From Chromobacterium sphagni (GTDB lineage: Bacteria > Pseudomonadota > Gammaproteobacteria > Burkholderiales > Chromobacteriaceae): a stretch of 64,000 nucleotides of DNA. This document shows, one piece after another, positions 1-7,450 of this stretch (positions are counted from its first letter, which is position 1; the number at the start of each line of letters is the position of its first letter). The DNA is taken from positions 86,181 through 150,180 of the forward strand of contig NZ_MKCT01000083.1 in assembly GCF_001855555.1 (NCBI RefSeq), written 5' to 3'. A program made the position numbers and the translations under genes. Below the pieces are notes generated by a model. It was not told where the DNA came from. It saw only the letters and a list, made by a program, of their open reading frames with translations, and did not search any database.

Positions 1-325
1 GCAGGCTTTCGACAGCGACGACTGCGCCACCTGGGTGGCCGATAGGGCGGGACGGGTAGTGGCGCTGGGGTCGTTGGTGGTGTTTGCCCGACCGCCCTAT
101 CCGGGCAATGCGGCCGGCAAGGAGGCCTACCTGCTGAATATGTACACCCTGCCGGAACAGCGGCGGCAGGGCTTGGCGCAGGCCATTCTGCGCGAAGCGA
201 TGGCGCACGCCGGGGAAAAGGGCTATGCCAAGGTTTGGCTGCATGCCACCGAGGATGGCCAGTCCCTGTACCTGTCGGCGGGCTTTTCCGCGTCGGACAA
301 GTATATGGAATGGCAACCGGCGTGA
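1..325 (+). CDS. GNAT-family N-acetyltransferase, 3' part
   Basis: The reading frame is open from base 2 to the stop at 323-325, so this is the C-terminal ~107 residues of a protein whose start lies before the window. The visible part has the GNAT core: a beta strand ending in 'YLLNMYTLPEQRRQGLAQAILREA', which carries the acetyl-CoA pyrophosphate-binding Q/RxxGxA loop (RRQGLA), then the strand 'KVWLHAT' and the C-terminal 'LYLSAGF' typical of these enzymes. It would transfer an acetyl group from acetyl-CoA to an unknown amine in the cytoplasm. The internal GTG at 35 is unlikely to be the real start because homologous sequence continues upstream of it. The substrate cannot be predicted. Confidence 0.8.
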   Translation, partial: QAFDSDDCATWVADRAGRVVALGSLVVFARPPYPGNAAGKEAYLLNMYTLPEQRRQGLAQAILREAMAHAGEKGYAKVWLHATEDGQSLYLSAGFSASDKYMEWQPA

Positions 326-395
326 ACGCATGCGCGGATGGCTGGGCGCGCGGCCGGCCGGGTTCTGTCTAAACCGCCATGACTAAGGACGATGG

Positions 396-752
396 ATGAC
401 TTTCGCCGCTGATGCCGTCATCGCGCTGGTCGCGTTGCTGCATGTTTATTTTTTGGCGCTGGAGATGTTTTGGTGGGACAAGCCGCTGGGGCTCAGGGTA
501 TTCGGCATGACGCCGGAGCAGGCGCGGGCGACCAAGGCGCTGGCGGCCAACCAGGGTCTTTACAACGGTTTTTTGGCGGCGGGTTTGCTGTGGGGGTTGA
601 GCCAGGGAGCGGCGGGCGCGCAGATCAAGGCGTTTTTCCTGCTGTGCGTGCTGGCGGCGGGCGTGTACGGCGCGGCCACCGCCAGCCTGAAAATCCTGTA
701 TATCCAGGCGCTGCCGGCGGCGATAGGCCTGGCGCTGCTGTGGCTGGCCTGA
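396..752 (+). CDS. DUF1304 family membrane protein
   Basis: A 118-residue, strongly hydrophobic protein with four predicted membrane segments (about residues 4-24, 50-68, 76-94 and 98-117). The loop after the first segment contains the EMFWW and F-G-M-T-P-E-Q stretches and the N-Q-G-L-Y-N segment typical of the DUF1304 family of small inner-membrane proteins, whose function is unknown. The ATG at 396 follows an AAGGA-type ribosome binding site at about 385-389. It lies alone between the acetyltransferase fragment and the convergent LysR gene, which ends 37 bases downstream. Family assignment is by eye; no role can be given. Confidence 0.8.
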   Translation: MTFAADAVIALVALLHVYFLALEMFWWDKPLGLRVFGMTPEQARATKALAANQGLYNGFLAAGLLWGLSQGAAGAQIKAFFLLCVLAAGVYGAATASLKILYIQALPAAIGLALLWLA

Positions 753-789
753 ACGGCTGAACGGTTTCTCCTTGCCGTGCGCGGCCTGC

Positions 790-1704
790 CTATCCCGTCG
801 CCTCCAGTTCACGCAAAAAGCTCTCCAGCACCAGATTGGCGCGCCTCCCCTTGCGGGTGGCCAGCGCCAGCGGCACGTCGTAGCGGTATTGCTGCGGCAG
901 CAGCGGGCGCAGCATGTCCTGCGCCACCCAGCCGGCGGCGAAGTGGTCGGGCAAGTAGCCGATGTAGCGGCCGGTGAGAATCAGGAAGGCGATGCCTTCG
1001 CGGTCGGTCGCGGTGGCGGTGGCGTGGAGCCGCTGTTGCTGCGCTTGCGCTTCCGGCGGCAGCCGGTAGATGGGGGCTACCGCATCGGCATCGGTGAGGT
1101 CCGCGTCGGCGATGGCGCTGTCGGCGCGGCCAAACAGCGGATGCTCGCGGCTGCAGTACAACAGCGAGCGCTCGTCGTACAAGGGCAGGTAGTCCAGCCC
1201 GGACAGGGGCTGGATCAGCGGCACCACGCCGGCGTGCAACTGGCCGTCCAGCAGGCCGGTTTCGATGTCGCTGGGCGTCATCATGCCGATGTTGACGCGC
1301 ACGTCGGGGCCTTGCTGGCTCAGCGCGCGCAGCGCCTGGGTGATGCGCATCCTGGGCAGCGTCACCAGGTTGTTGACGATGCCTATGCTTAATTCGCCGC
1401 GCAACTGGCGGTGCAGCAGGTTCACCTCGCCGCGGAAGTCCTCCAGCGCGGCCAGCAGCGTGTGGCTGGCGCGCAGCACTTCGCGGCCCTCGTCGGTGAG
1501 GGAGAAGCCGGCGCGGCCGCGCTGGCACAGCCGGATGCCCAGCCGTTTTTCCAGATCGCCCATCTGCAGGCTGATGGCGGAGCGGCTGATGCCCAGCACG
1601 CCTTCGGCGGCGGAGAAGCCGCCGCATTCGGCCACGGTGCGGAACAGCCTGAGCAGCCGGATCTCGAAATCGCTGACCTGGCCCAGCGCCGGTTTGCGGT
1701 TCAT
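790..1704 (-). CDS. LysR-family transcriptional regulator
   Basis: A 304-residue LysR-type regulator. Residues ~12-70 form the winged helix-turn-helix (GGFSAAEGVLGISRSAISLQ and the wing around EKRLGIRLCQR), and the rest is the periplasmic-binding-like effector domain (from about residue 100, 'RGELSIGIVNNLVTLPR'). It is divergent from the aminotransferase/mmsA pair starting at 1806. That arrangement is typical of a LysR activator controlling its neighbour, so it probably regulates omega-amino-acid or beta-alanine catabolism (inference). A pair of inverted octamers lies in the shared upstream region. The initiating ATG at 1704 abuts an AT-rich promoter region. Confidence 0.85.
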   Translation of the reverse strand: MNRKPALGQVSDFEIRLLRLFRTVAECGGFSAAEGVLGISRSAISLQMGDLEKRLGIRLCQRGRAGFSLTDEGREVLRASHTLLAALEDFRGEVNLLHRQLRGELSIGIVNNLVTLPRMRITQALRALSQQGPDVRVNIGMMTPSDIETGLLDGQLHAGVVPLIQPLSGLDYLPLYDERSLLYCSREHPLFGRADSAIADADLTDADAVAPIYRLPPEAQAQQQRLHATATATDREGIAFLILTGRYIGYLPDHFAAGWVAQDMLRPLLPQQYRYDVPLALATRKGRRANLVLESFLRELEATG

Positions 1705-1711
1705 ATAGTTA

Positions 1712-1795
1712 AGTTAAATTGAATCTGAACATAAGAAAGATAGCATTTAACTCACTCAATGTCCGGCGCATGCTGTGGCCATACTCCTGCCACAG
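1712..1795. promoter_or_regulatory. Divergent control region with two inverted repeats
   Basis: Between the LysR gene and the aminotransferase gene there are two symmetric elements. The first is AGTTAAAT at 1712-1719 with its reverse complement ATTTAACT at 1745-1752; the two arms are centred 33 bp apart, about three helical turns, and sit in AT-rich DNA. The second is a perfect 7-bp inverted repeat, CTGTGGC (1773-1779) and GCCACAG (1789-1795), just upstream of the ATG at 1806. The first pair is a candidate LysR operator. The second could be an operator or an mRNA leader hairpin. Confidence 0.45.
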
Positions 1796-1805
1796 GTGCC
1801 CTGCG

Positions 1806-3149
1806 ATGAACCCCCAAACCACCCGCACCCCTTTTGAGCTTGCCGACCTCGATCTGCGCGCGCACTGGATGCCGTTTACCGCCAACCGCAATTTCCAGCA
1901 GGATCCGCGCCTGATCGTCGCCGGCGAGGGAAACTACCTGACCGACGCCGACGGCCGGCGGATTTTCGACAGCCTGTCCGGCCTGTGGTGCTGCGGCGCC
2001 GGCCACAGCCGCCAGGAGATCGCAGAAGCGGCCTACCGCCAGCTGTCGACGCTGGACTACTCGCCGGGTTTCCAGTTCGGCCACCCGCTGTCGTTCAAGC
2101 TGGCGCAGCGCATCGCCGGCATGGCGCCGGCCGGACTGGATCATGTGTTCTTCACCAATTCCGGATCGGAATGCGCCGACACCGCGGTGAAGATGGCGCG
2201 CGCCTACTGGCGGCTGAAGGGCCAGGCCTCCAAGACCAAGCTGATAGGCCGCGCCCGCGGCTACCATGGTGTCAACATCGCCGGCACCAGCCTCGGGGGC
2301 ATCAACGGCAACCGCAAGCTGTACGGCCCGCTGATGGATGCCGACCACCTGCCGCACACGCTGCTGCCGGCCAACGCCTTCAGCCGCGGCCTGCCGGAAA
2401 ACGGCGCGGAGCTGGCCGACGACCTGTTGCGGCTGATCGAGCTGCACGATGCCAGCAATATCGCCGCCGTGATCGTGGAGCCGATGGCGGGCTCCGCCGG
2501 GGTGATCGTGCCGCCGCAGGGCTATCTCAAGCGGCTGCGCGAAATCTGCGACCAGCACGGCATCCTGCTGATCTTCGATGAAGTCATCACCGGCTTCGGC
2601 CGAACCGGCGCGCTGTTCGGCGCCGACTATTTCGGCGTGACGCCGGACATCATGAACCTGGCCAAGCAGCTGACCAACGGCGCGTTGCCTATGGGCGCGG
2701 TGGTGGCTAGCGGCGAGATATACGACACCTTCATGGCGCAGCGCACGCCGGAATACGCGGTGGAGTTCACCCATGGCTACACCTATTCCGCCCATCCGGT
2801 GGCTTGCGCCGCGGCGCTGGCGGCGCTGGACCTGCTGGAAAACGAAAACCTGGTGGCGCGCGCGGCGGAACTCGCGCCGCATTTCGAGCGCGGCATCCAT
2901 GGCCTGAAGGGCTTGCCGCAGGTCGCCGACATCCGCAACTGCGGCCTGGCCGGCGCCATCCAGCTGGCCGCGCGCGACGGCGACGCCATCGCGCGGCCGT
3001 TCGAGGCGGCGATGCATTTGTGGCGCAAGGGCTTCTATGTGCGCTGCGGCGGCGATGCGCTGCAGTTCGGCCCGCCTTTCACCGCCACGCCGCGGGAGCT
3101 GGACAGCCTGTTCGACGCGGTAGGCGAAGCCATCCGTCAGTTGGGCTGA
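1806..3149 (+). CDS. bauA: Omega-amino acid--pyruvate (beta-alanine--pyruvate) aminotransferase
   Basis: A 447-residue class III PLP aminotransferase, very close in sequence to the Pseudomonas omega-amino acid:pyruvate transaminase. The N-terminal 'LRAHWMPFTANRNF', 'SLSGLWCCGAGH', 'GRARGYHGVNIAGTSLGG' and 'EFTHGYTYSAHPVACAA' blocks are diagnostic. The PLP-binding Asp lies in 'LIFDEVITGFGRTG' and the Schiff-base Lys in 'MNLAKQLTNGALPMG'. It would convert beta-alanine (or other omega-amino acids) plus pyruvate to malonate semialdehyde plus alanine in the cytoplasm. An in-frame ATG-less extension reaches back to 1719, but the ATG at 1806 matches the family N-terminus. It is followed after 42 bases by mmsA, which consumes the product. 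Different from the well-known amine transaminase CV2025 of C. violaceum. Confidence 0.92.
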   Translation: MNPQTTRTPFELADLDLRAHWMPFTANRNFQQDPRLIVAGEGNYLTDADGRRIFDSLSGLWCCGAGHSRQEIAEAAYRQLSTLDYSPGFQFGHPLSFKLAQRIAGMAPAGLDHVFFTNSGSECADTAVKMARAYWRLKGQASKTKLIGRARGYHGVNIAGTSLGGINGNRKLYGPLMDADHLPHTLLPANAFSRGLPENGAELADDLLRLIELHDASNIAAVIVEPMAGSAGVIVPPQGYLKRLREICDQHGILLIFDEVITGFGRTGALFGADYFGVTPDIMNLAKQLTNGALPMGAVVASGEIYDTFMAQRTPEYAVEFTHGYTYSAHPVACAAALAALDLLENENLVARAAELAPHFERGIHGLKGLPQVADIRNCGLAGAIQLAARDGDAIARPFEAAMHLWRKGFYVRCGGDALQFGPPFTATPRELDSLFDAVGEAIRQLG

Positions 3150-3191
3150 GCGAGCCATTCCCTGAATACCCGTTTCTGAAAGACAAGCACC

Positions 3192-4685
3192 ATGAGCACA
3201 CTGAAACATCTGATCGACGGCGAACTGCAAGGCGGCGGCAGCCGCGCCGCGCCGGTCTACAACCCTTCCACCGGCGAAATCATCCACCAACTGGCGCTGG
3301 CCGACGCCGGCACCGTGGCGCAGGCCATCGCCGCCGCCCAGGTGGCCTTCCCGGCCTGGCGCAACACTCCGGCGGCCAAGCGCGCCCAGGTCCTGTTCCG
3401 CTTCAAGCAGCTGCTGGAGCGGGACGAGCGGGAAATCGCCGCGCTGATCAGCCGGGAACACGGCAAGACGCTGGAGGACGCGGCCGGCGAACTGAAGCGC
3501 GGCATCGAGAACGTGGAGTACGCCTGCGCCGCGCCGGACATCCTCAAGGGCGAGTACAGCCGCAATGTCGGCCCCAGCATCGACGCCTGGAGCGATTCCC
3601 AGCCCTTGGGCGTGGTGGCAGGCATCACCCCGTTCAACTTCCCGGCGATGGTGCCGCTGTGGATGTACCCGCTGGCCATCGCCTGCGGCAACACCTTCAT
3701 TCTCAAGCCGTCGGAGCGCGACCCCAGCTCGACGCTGCACATCGCCCGCCTGCTGCACGAAGCCGGCCTGCCCAAGGGCGTGCTCAACGTGGTGCACGGC
3801 GACAAGGAAGCGGTGGACGCGCTGCTGGCCTCGCCGGAAATCAAGGCGATCAGCTTTGTCGGCTCCACGCCGGTGGCCGAGTATATCTACGCCGAAGGCG
3901 GCAGGCGCGGCAAGCGGGTGCAGGCCTTGGGCGGCGCCAAGAACCACGCGGTGATCCTGTCGGACGCCGATCTGGACAACGCCGCCAGCGCGCTGATGGG
4001 AGCGGCCTATGGTTCCTGCGGCGAGCGCTGCATGGCCATTTCCGTGGCGGTGTGCGTAGGGGAGCAGACGGCGGACGCCTTGGTGGCGCGGCTGCTTCCC
4101 CAGATCAAGGCCTTGAAGGTGGGGCCGGGCACCTCGCCGGGCCTGGACATGGGGCCGCTGGTGACGCGCGCCCACCTGGACAAGGTAAGCGGCTATGTCG
4201 CGGACGGGGTCGCCGCCGGAGCCAAGCTGCTTGTGGACGGCCGCGGCATCCGGGTGGCGGGCCATGAGGACGGCTTCTTCCTGGGCGGCTGCCTGTTCGA
4301 CCATGTCACGCCGGACATGCGCATCTACCGCGAAGAAATCTTCGGGCCGGTGCTGTGCGTGCTGCGGGTGGGCAGCCTGCAGCAGGCCATCGCGCTGATC
4401 AACGCCCACGAGTACGGCAACGGCACCTGCCTCTTCACCCGCGACGGCGAGGCGGCGCGGCGGTTCGCCGATGAGATAGAGGTGGGCATGGTGGGCATCA
4501 ACGTGCCGCTGCCGGTGCCGGTGGCCTACCACAGCTTCGGCGGCTGGAAACGGTCGCTGTTCGGCGACTTGCACGCCTACGGCCCGGACGGCGTGCGCTT
4601 CTACACCCGGCGCAAGGCGGTGACCCAGCGCTGGCCGCAAAGCGCCAGCCGCGAGGCCTCGCAGTTCGCCTTCCCCAGCCTGTAA
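3192..4685 (+). CDS. mmsA: Methylmalonate-/malonate-semialdehyde dehydrogenase (CoA-acylating)
   Basis: A 497-residue CoA-acylating aldehyde dehydrogenase of the MmsA/IolA/BauC group. The N-terminus 'HLIDGELQGG', the NAD-binding region 'TPFNFPAMVPLWM...GNTFILKPSERDP', the 'GAKNHAVILSDAD' block and the catalytic Cys in 'YGSCGERCMAIS' are all present. It oxidises methylmalonate or malonate semialdehyde to propionyl- or acetyl-CoA. Placed 42 bases after the omega-amino acid aminotransferase, it most likely completes beta-alanine breakdown to acetyl-CoA (the bauA-bauC pair of pseudomonads), although valine or myo-inositol catabolism is also possible for the family. A GC-rich hairpin follows the stop. 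Confidence 0.92.
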   Translation: MSTLKHLIDGELQGGGSRAAPVYNPSTGEIIHQLALADAGTVAQAIAAAQVAFPAWRNTPAAKRAQVLFRFKQLLERDEREIAALISREHGKTLEDAAGELKRGIENVEYACAAPDILKGEYSRNVGPSIDAWSDSQPLGVVAGITPFNFPAMVPLWMYPLAIACGNTFILKPSERDPSSTLHIARLLHEAGLPKGVLNVVHGDKEAVDALLASPEIKAISFVGSTPVAEYIYAEGGRRGKRVQALGGAKNHAVILSDADLDNAASALMGAAYGSCGERCMAISVAVCVGEQTADALVARLLPQIKALKVGPGTSPGLDMGPLVTRAHLDKVSGYVADGVAAGAKLLVDGRGIRVAGHEDGFFLGGCLFDHVTPDMRIYREEIFGPVLCVLRVGSLQQAIALINAHEYGNGTCLFTRDGEAARRFADEIEVGMVGINVPLPVPVAYHSFGGWKRSLFGDLHAYGPDGVRFYTRRKAVTQRWPQSASREASQFAFPSL

Positions 4686-4693
4686 GCCTGAGA

Positions 4694-4714
4694 CCCCGCC
4701 CGCACCGGGCGGGG
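4694..4714 (+). terminator. Hairpin after mmsA
   Basis: Perfect 9-bp stem CCCCGCCCG (4694-4702) / CGGGCGGGG (4706-4714) with a CAC loop, eight bases after the mmsA stop. There is no T-tract, so it may stabilise the 3' end rather than terminate transcription by itself. Confidence 0.5.
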
Positions 4715-4799
4715 CGACTTGCCTGCCAGTGTCATCTTGGGCTCCGGCGGAAGATAATCGCCAACTGTCCCTATCAGGCAAAAAACGCCAGCCGAACCG

Positions 4800-5384
4800 A
4801 TGCCCGACGCCACCCTGAAAGATTGCGAACCCATGCAGAAACAACACTGGCCGATCCGCCGCCTGAAGCCGCAGGACATCGCGCCGGATTGGCTGGACGG
4901 CTTCGAGCGGCGCCAGCTGGTGGACCTGGTGTACCGCGCCGCGCCCGGAGGCGGCAGGCTGGCGCTGGCGGAGCCCTTCGTCGACGACTGGTCGAATGAG
5001 GAGAGGCGCGGGCTGTGTCGGGAACTGGCGCGCATCGCCGCGCGCGGACTGGTGCTGGAGGCCAGGCTGCAAGGGCGGCTGGCCGGTTTCGCCGCCATCG
5101 CTCCCGAACGGCTGGGGCCGGAAGGCGACTATCTGCAGCTGACGGAGTTGCAGGTGGCGCGGAGCTGGCGCGGCCGGGGACTGGGCCGCGCGCTGCTGCA
5201 GGCCTGCGCCGCCGGCGGACGGGAGCTGGGCGCAGGCAGGCTGTATGTCTCCTCGCATTCTGCGATAGAAACCGTGGCGTTCTACGAGCGCTGCGGCTGC
5301 GAGCCGGCGCGCTGGCTGCATCCGGCCCAGTTGGAGCGGGAGCCGTTCGACTGGCAGATGGAACTGAGTCTGGCGCGGGATTGA
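4800..5384 (+). CDS. GNAT-family N-acetyltransferase
   Basis: A 194-residue protein with the GNAT fold in its C-terminal half. The acetyl-CoA-binding loop is 'VARSWRGRGLGRALLQAC' (R-G-x-G-x-A), preceded by 'YLQLTELQV' and followed by 'LYVSSHSAIETVAFYERCGC'. The first ~60 residues are charged and less conserved. Translation may begin at the ATG at 4800 or at the in-frame ATG at 4833 (MQKQHW). It stands alone between the mmsA hairpin and a decayed gene. The acceptor substrate is unknown. Confidence 0.8.
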   Translation: MPDATLKDCEPMQKQHWPIRRLKPQDIAPDWLDGFERRQLVDLVYRAAPGGGRLALAEPFVDDWSNEERRGLCRELARIAARGLVLEARLQGRLAGFAAIAPERLGPEGDYLQLTELQVARSWRGRGLGRALLQACAAGGRELGAGRLYVSSHSAIETVAFYERCGCEPARWLHPAQLEREPFDWQMELSLARD

Positions 5385-5466
5385 GCGCGGCCGCCCGGCG
5401 GCAAGGCCATGCCGGTGTGCTACGGCGGGGTGGTTCCCTGATGTCTTCCCGCGACAAGGAGCCGCC

Positions 5467-5780
5467 ATGTCCCACACCATATGTCTGCACCGCGTGCTGC
5501 GCGCGCCGCCCGAACGGATCTACCGCGCTTTTCTCCTGCCGGCGCCTAGCTGGAGCTGGTGGCGGGCGAACGCATCCGCTACGCCAACAGCTTCGACGAT
5601 CCTGATCTGTCCGGCAGCATGACCGCCACCGTCATGCTGACGCCAGCATCGTGCGGCGCCGAGCTTGGCATCGTGCAGGAGGGGATTCCGGACGCGATTC
5701 CGGCAGAGTAGTGCTAGCTGGGCTGGCAGCAGTCGCTGTGCCAGTTGGCGGCGCTGGCGGAGCCGGACATCCCGGGCTGA
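5467..5780 (+). pseudogene. Decayed AHSA1/SRPBCC-domain protein
   Basis: Remnant of an activator-of-Hsp90-homologue (AHSA1/START-like) gene. From the ATG at 5467 the frame reads 'HRVLRAPPERIYRAFL', the canonical family start. About 40 codons (the 'DPDAL..WLPP..F' region) are then missing and the frame shifts, so that frame ends at a TGA near 5621. The rest of the family continues in another frame as 'LELVAGERIRYANSFDDPDL' and 'GAELGIVQEGIPDAIP', then meets two in-frame TAG codons (5709-5711 and 5715-5717) before 'LGWQQSLCQLAALAEPDIPG' and a TGA at 5778. One internal deletion/frameshift plus two nonsense codons make this clearly inactive. Confidence 0.8.
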
Positions 5781-5790
5781 GGCGGGCGGG

Positions 5791-5816
5791 AAAAAGCCGG
5801 GCATGGCGCCCGGCTT
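5791..5816 (-). terminator. Intrinsic terminator of the chitinase gene
   Basis: On the minus strand a 9-bp stem (AAGCCGGGC at 5794-5802 pairing with GCCCGGCTT at 5808-5816) is followed by a run of five T's, 19 bases past the chitinase stop. Confidence 0.75.
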
Positions 5817-5834
5817 CGTCGTTGCGCGGCGCGC

Positions 5835-7181
5835 TCAGTTGGCCGGCGCCCACGGGGCGCCGGCGCTGGGCACATTGCCCTGCGTCCACCACTTGGCGCA
5901 GTACTTGCCGCCCTGGTAGCTGACGCAAGCGCCGCCGGAGTAGGCCGTGCTGGCCGACCACGCTTGCAGGCCGCCGCCTTGCTGCTGCCATACCGCCGCC
6001 TGGCCCGGGGTATCGCCCTGGGTCCACCATTGCGCCTTCCAGCTGGCGCCGGCGTAGCTCACGGTATTGCCGGCGTTGTAGACCTGGCCGGTCGACCAAG
6101 GCTGGCCGTTGACCGGGCCGCCGCCGCCGGTGTCGCCGCCGCCGTAGCTGGGGTCCTGGGTGACGCCGCTGCCCCAGTGGTCCTTGAAGCCCTTGAACAC
6201 ATTGCTGAAGGCGTAAGGCATCTGCACGATGCCGGAACACTGCGCGTCGACATAGTGGCCGTTGTTGGGGCAAGACTTGTCGCGGCTGATCGACCACATC
6301 GACAGCAGGCCGATGCCGTTGCTGTTGGCCATGCCGTAGAGATCGCTGGCGTTGGCCACGGTGAAGGTTTCCGGCTGGGTGTCGTTCAGGCCCACCATAG
6401 GCGTCACGCCCACCTTTTGCCACAGCTGGGCGTCGGTCAGCGTCTGGCCGTGCGCCTTGTAGGCGGCGTCCAGCTGGGTGTACAAGGCCTGCGCCGCCTG
6501 CTTGGCCGCCAAACCCATGTTCGGATTGTTCTGGCCGTAGTCCATCGCCATGATGTTGACCGCGTCCAGCGCCACGCCGTTGCCCAGCGCCGAGTTCAGC
6601 ACGTTCTGGCCGTCCTGGGTCAGGCCGAAGGGCATGGCCGGCAGGGTCAGCGACACATGCAGCGTCTTGCCCTTGGCCTTGTAGCTCTTCTGCAGCGCCG
6701 CCACTACCGAGAAGTTGCGCTGATTGGCGGCGGCGTCGGTCTGAGCTCCGCCTTCGATATCGAAATCGATGCGGCTCAGTTGATAGGTGTCCAGCACGGT
6801 CTGGTAGGCCGCCTGCAGGCTGGCGTTGTTGGTGCAGGCCTGTTGCAGCGGGGTGCCGTTGGCGCCGCCGAAGGACACCATCACTTCGCCGCCCTTGGCG
6901 CGGAAGTTGTCGATGCCGCTCTTGATGGCCGAGAGCTGCTGGTCGGCTGCGCTGCCGGGAATGGCGAGCACGCCGCCCCATGATGGACTGCAACCGCCCT
7001 TGGCGACGACGAAGGCCAGCGTGAACTGCTGGATGCCCTGGTTGACGCCTATCTTGTCTATCTGCGGCGTCGGCCACAGGGTGACGTCGACATAGGGGGC
7101 GAACGCGCGGGCTTGCGCGCCGGGGCTGGCAAGGGCCGCCAGCGCGGCGGCCAGGGTGGTGATAGAGGCTAGGGTTTTCAT
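5835..7181 (-). CDS. Secreted GH18 chitinase with two chitin-binding modules
   Basis: A 448-residue secreted enzyme. Residues 1-24 are a signal peptide (MKTLASITTLAAALAALASP...AQA). The ATG at 7181 has a GGAGGAAAT ribosome binding site; the longer upstream frame lacks one. The glycoside hydrolase 18 domain spans about residues 28-330. The catalytic signature reads 'SRIDFDIEGG', where the last Glu is the proton donor of the DxxDxDxE motif, and a downstream 'MAMDYGQNN' forms the substrate-assisted site. Two C-terminal carbohydrate-binding type 5/12-like modules follow (around 'PWSTGQVYNAGNTVSYAG' and 'AWSASTAYSGGACVSYQG', each with WWTQG), separated by a Gly-rich linker. It hydrolyses chitin outside the cell. 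Chitinases are a hallmark of Chromobacterium. Confidence 0.93.
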   Translation of the reverse strand: MKTLASITTLAAALAALASPGAQARAFAPYVDVTLWPTPQIDKIGVNQGIQQFTLAFVVAKGGCSPSWGGVLAIPGSAADQQLSAIKSGIDNFRAKGGEVMVSFGGANGTPLQQACTNNASLQAAYQTVLDTYQLSRIDFDIEGGAQTDAAANQRNFSVVAALQKSYKAKGKTLHVSLTLPAMPFGLTQDGQNVLNSALGNGVALDAVNIMAMDYGQNNPNMGLAAKQAAQALYTQLDAAYKAHGQTLTDAQLWQKVGVTPMVGLNDTQPETFTVANASDLYGMANSNGIGLLSMWSISRDKSCPNNGHYVDAQCSGIVQMPYAFSNVFKGFKDHWGSGVTQDPSYGGGDTGGGGPVNGQPWSTGQVYNAGNTVSYAGASWKAQWWTQGDTPGQAAVWQQQGGGLQAWSASTAYSGGACVSYQGGKYCAKWWTQGNVPSAGAPWAPAN

Positions 7182-7245
7182 CACGAATTTCCTCCGGCGG
7201 TGCGCAGCAAGCTCGGCATGGCGGCCTGGTTTGCGCAGTGAATGG

Positions 7246-7277
7246 TTTATAAATTTGCCGACATTTGTCAGCAAATG
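7246..7277 (-). promoter_or_regulatory. Sigma70-like promoter with overlapping inverted repeat, chitinase
   Basis: On the minus strand TTGCTG (7274-7269) and TATAAA (7251-7246) are separated by 17 bp, placing transcription start about 60 bases before the chitinase ATG. A perfect inverted repeat, CATTTG (7262-7267) and CAAATG (7272-7277) with a TCAG spacer, overlaps the -35 box and is a candidate operator. I did not find a convincing CviR quorum-sensing box here. Confidence 0.5.
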
Positions 7278-7419
7278 CTAAATATACCCATCTGGAGTAA
7301 AAACTCAATAGAAAACAGATGCTATCTTTTGATGTGTCGCAAACCGTGCGCATCGGCTGCCGTATCGATAGATGCTGGCGGCAATCGGAGGACGTTCTGG
7401 GATGGGGGGCGGGCAGAAA

Positions 7420-7442
7420 GACGGCAGGCGGCGCCTGCCGTC
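7420..7442 (-). terminator. Hairpin after the MBL-fold gene
   Basis: A perfect 10-bp stem (GACGGCAGGC at 7420-7429, GCCTGCCGTC at 7433-7442) lies 8 bases past the stop of the minus-strand hydrolase gene and is followed on that strand by TTTCTG. Confidence 0.6.
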
Positions 7443-7450
7443 CATTCCGC

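Noticed and set aside
1752..5480. 1242-codon open frame on the minus strand
   Set aside because: It is the antisense shadow of the aminotransferase, mmsA and acetyltransferase genes. High GC at third codon positions keeps such frames open, and its translation is Ala/Arg/Gln-rich without any family motif.
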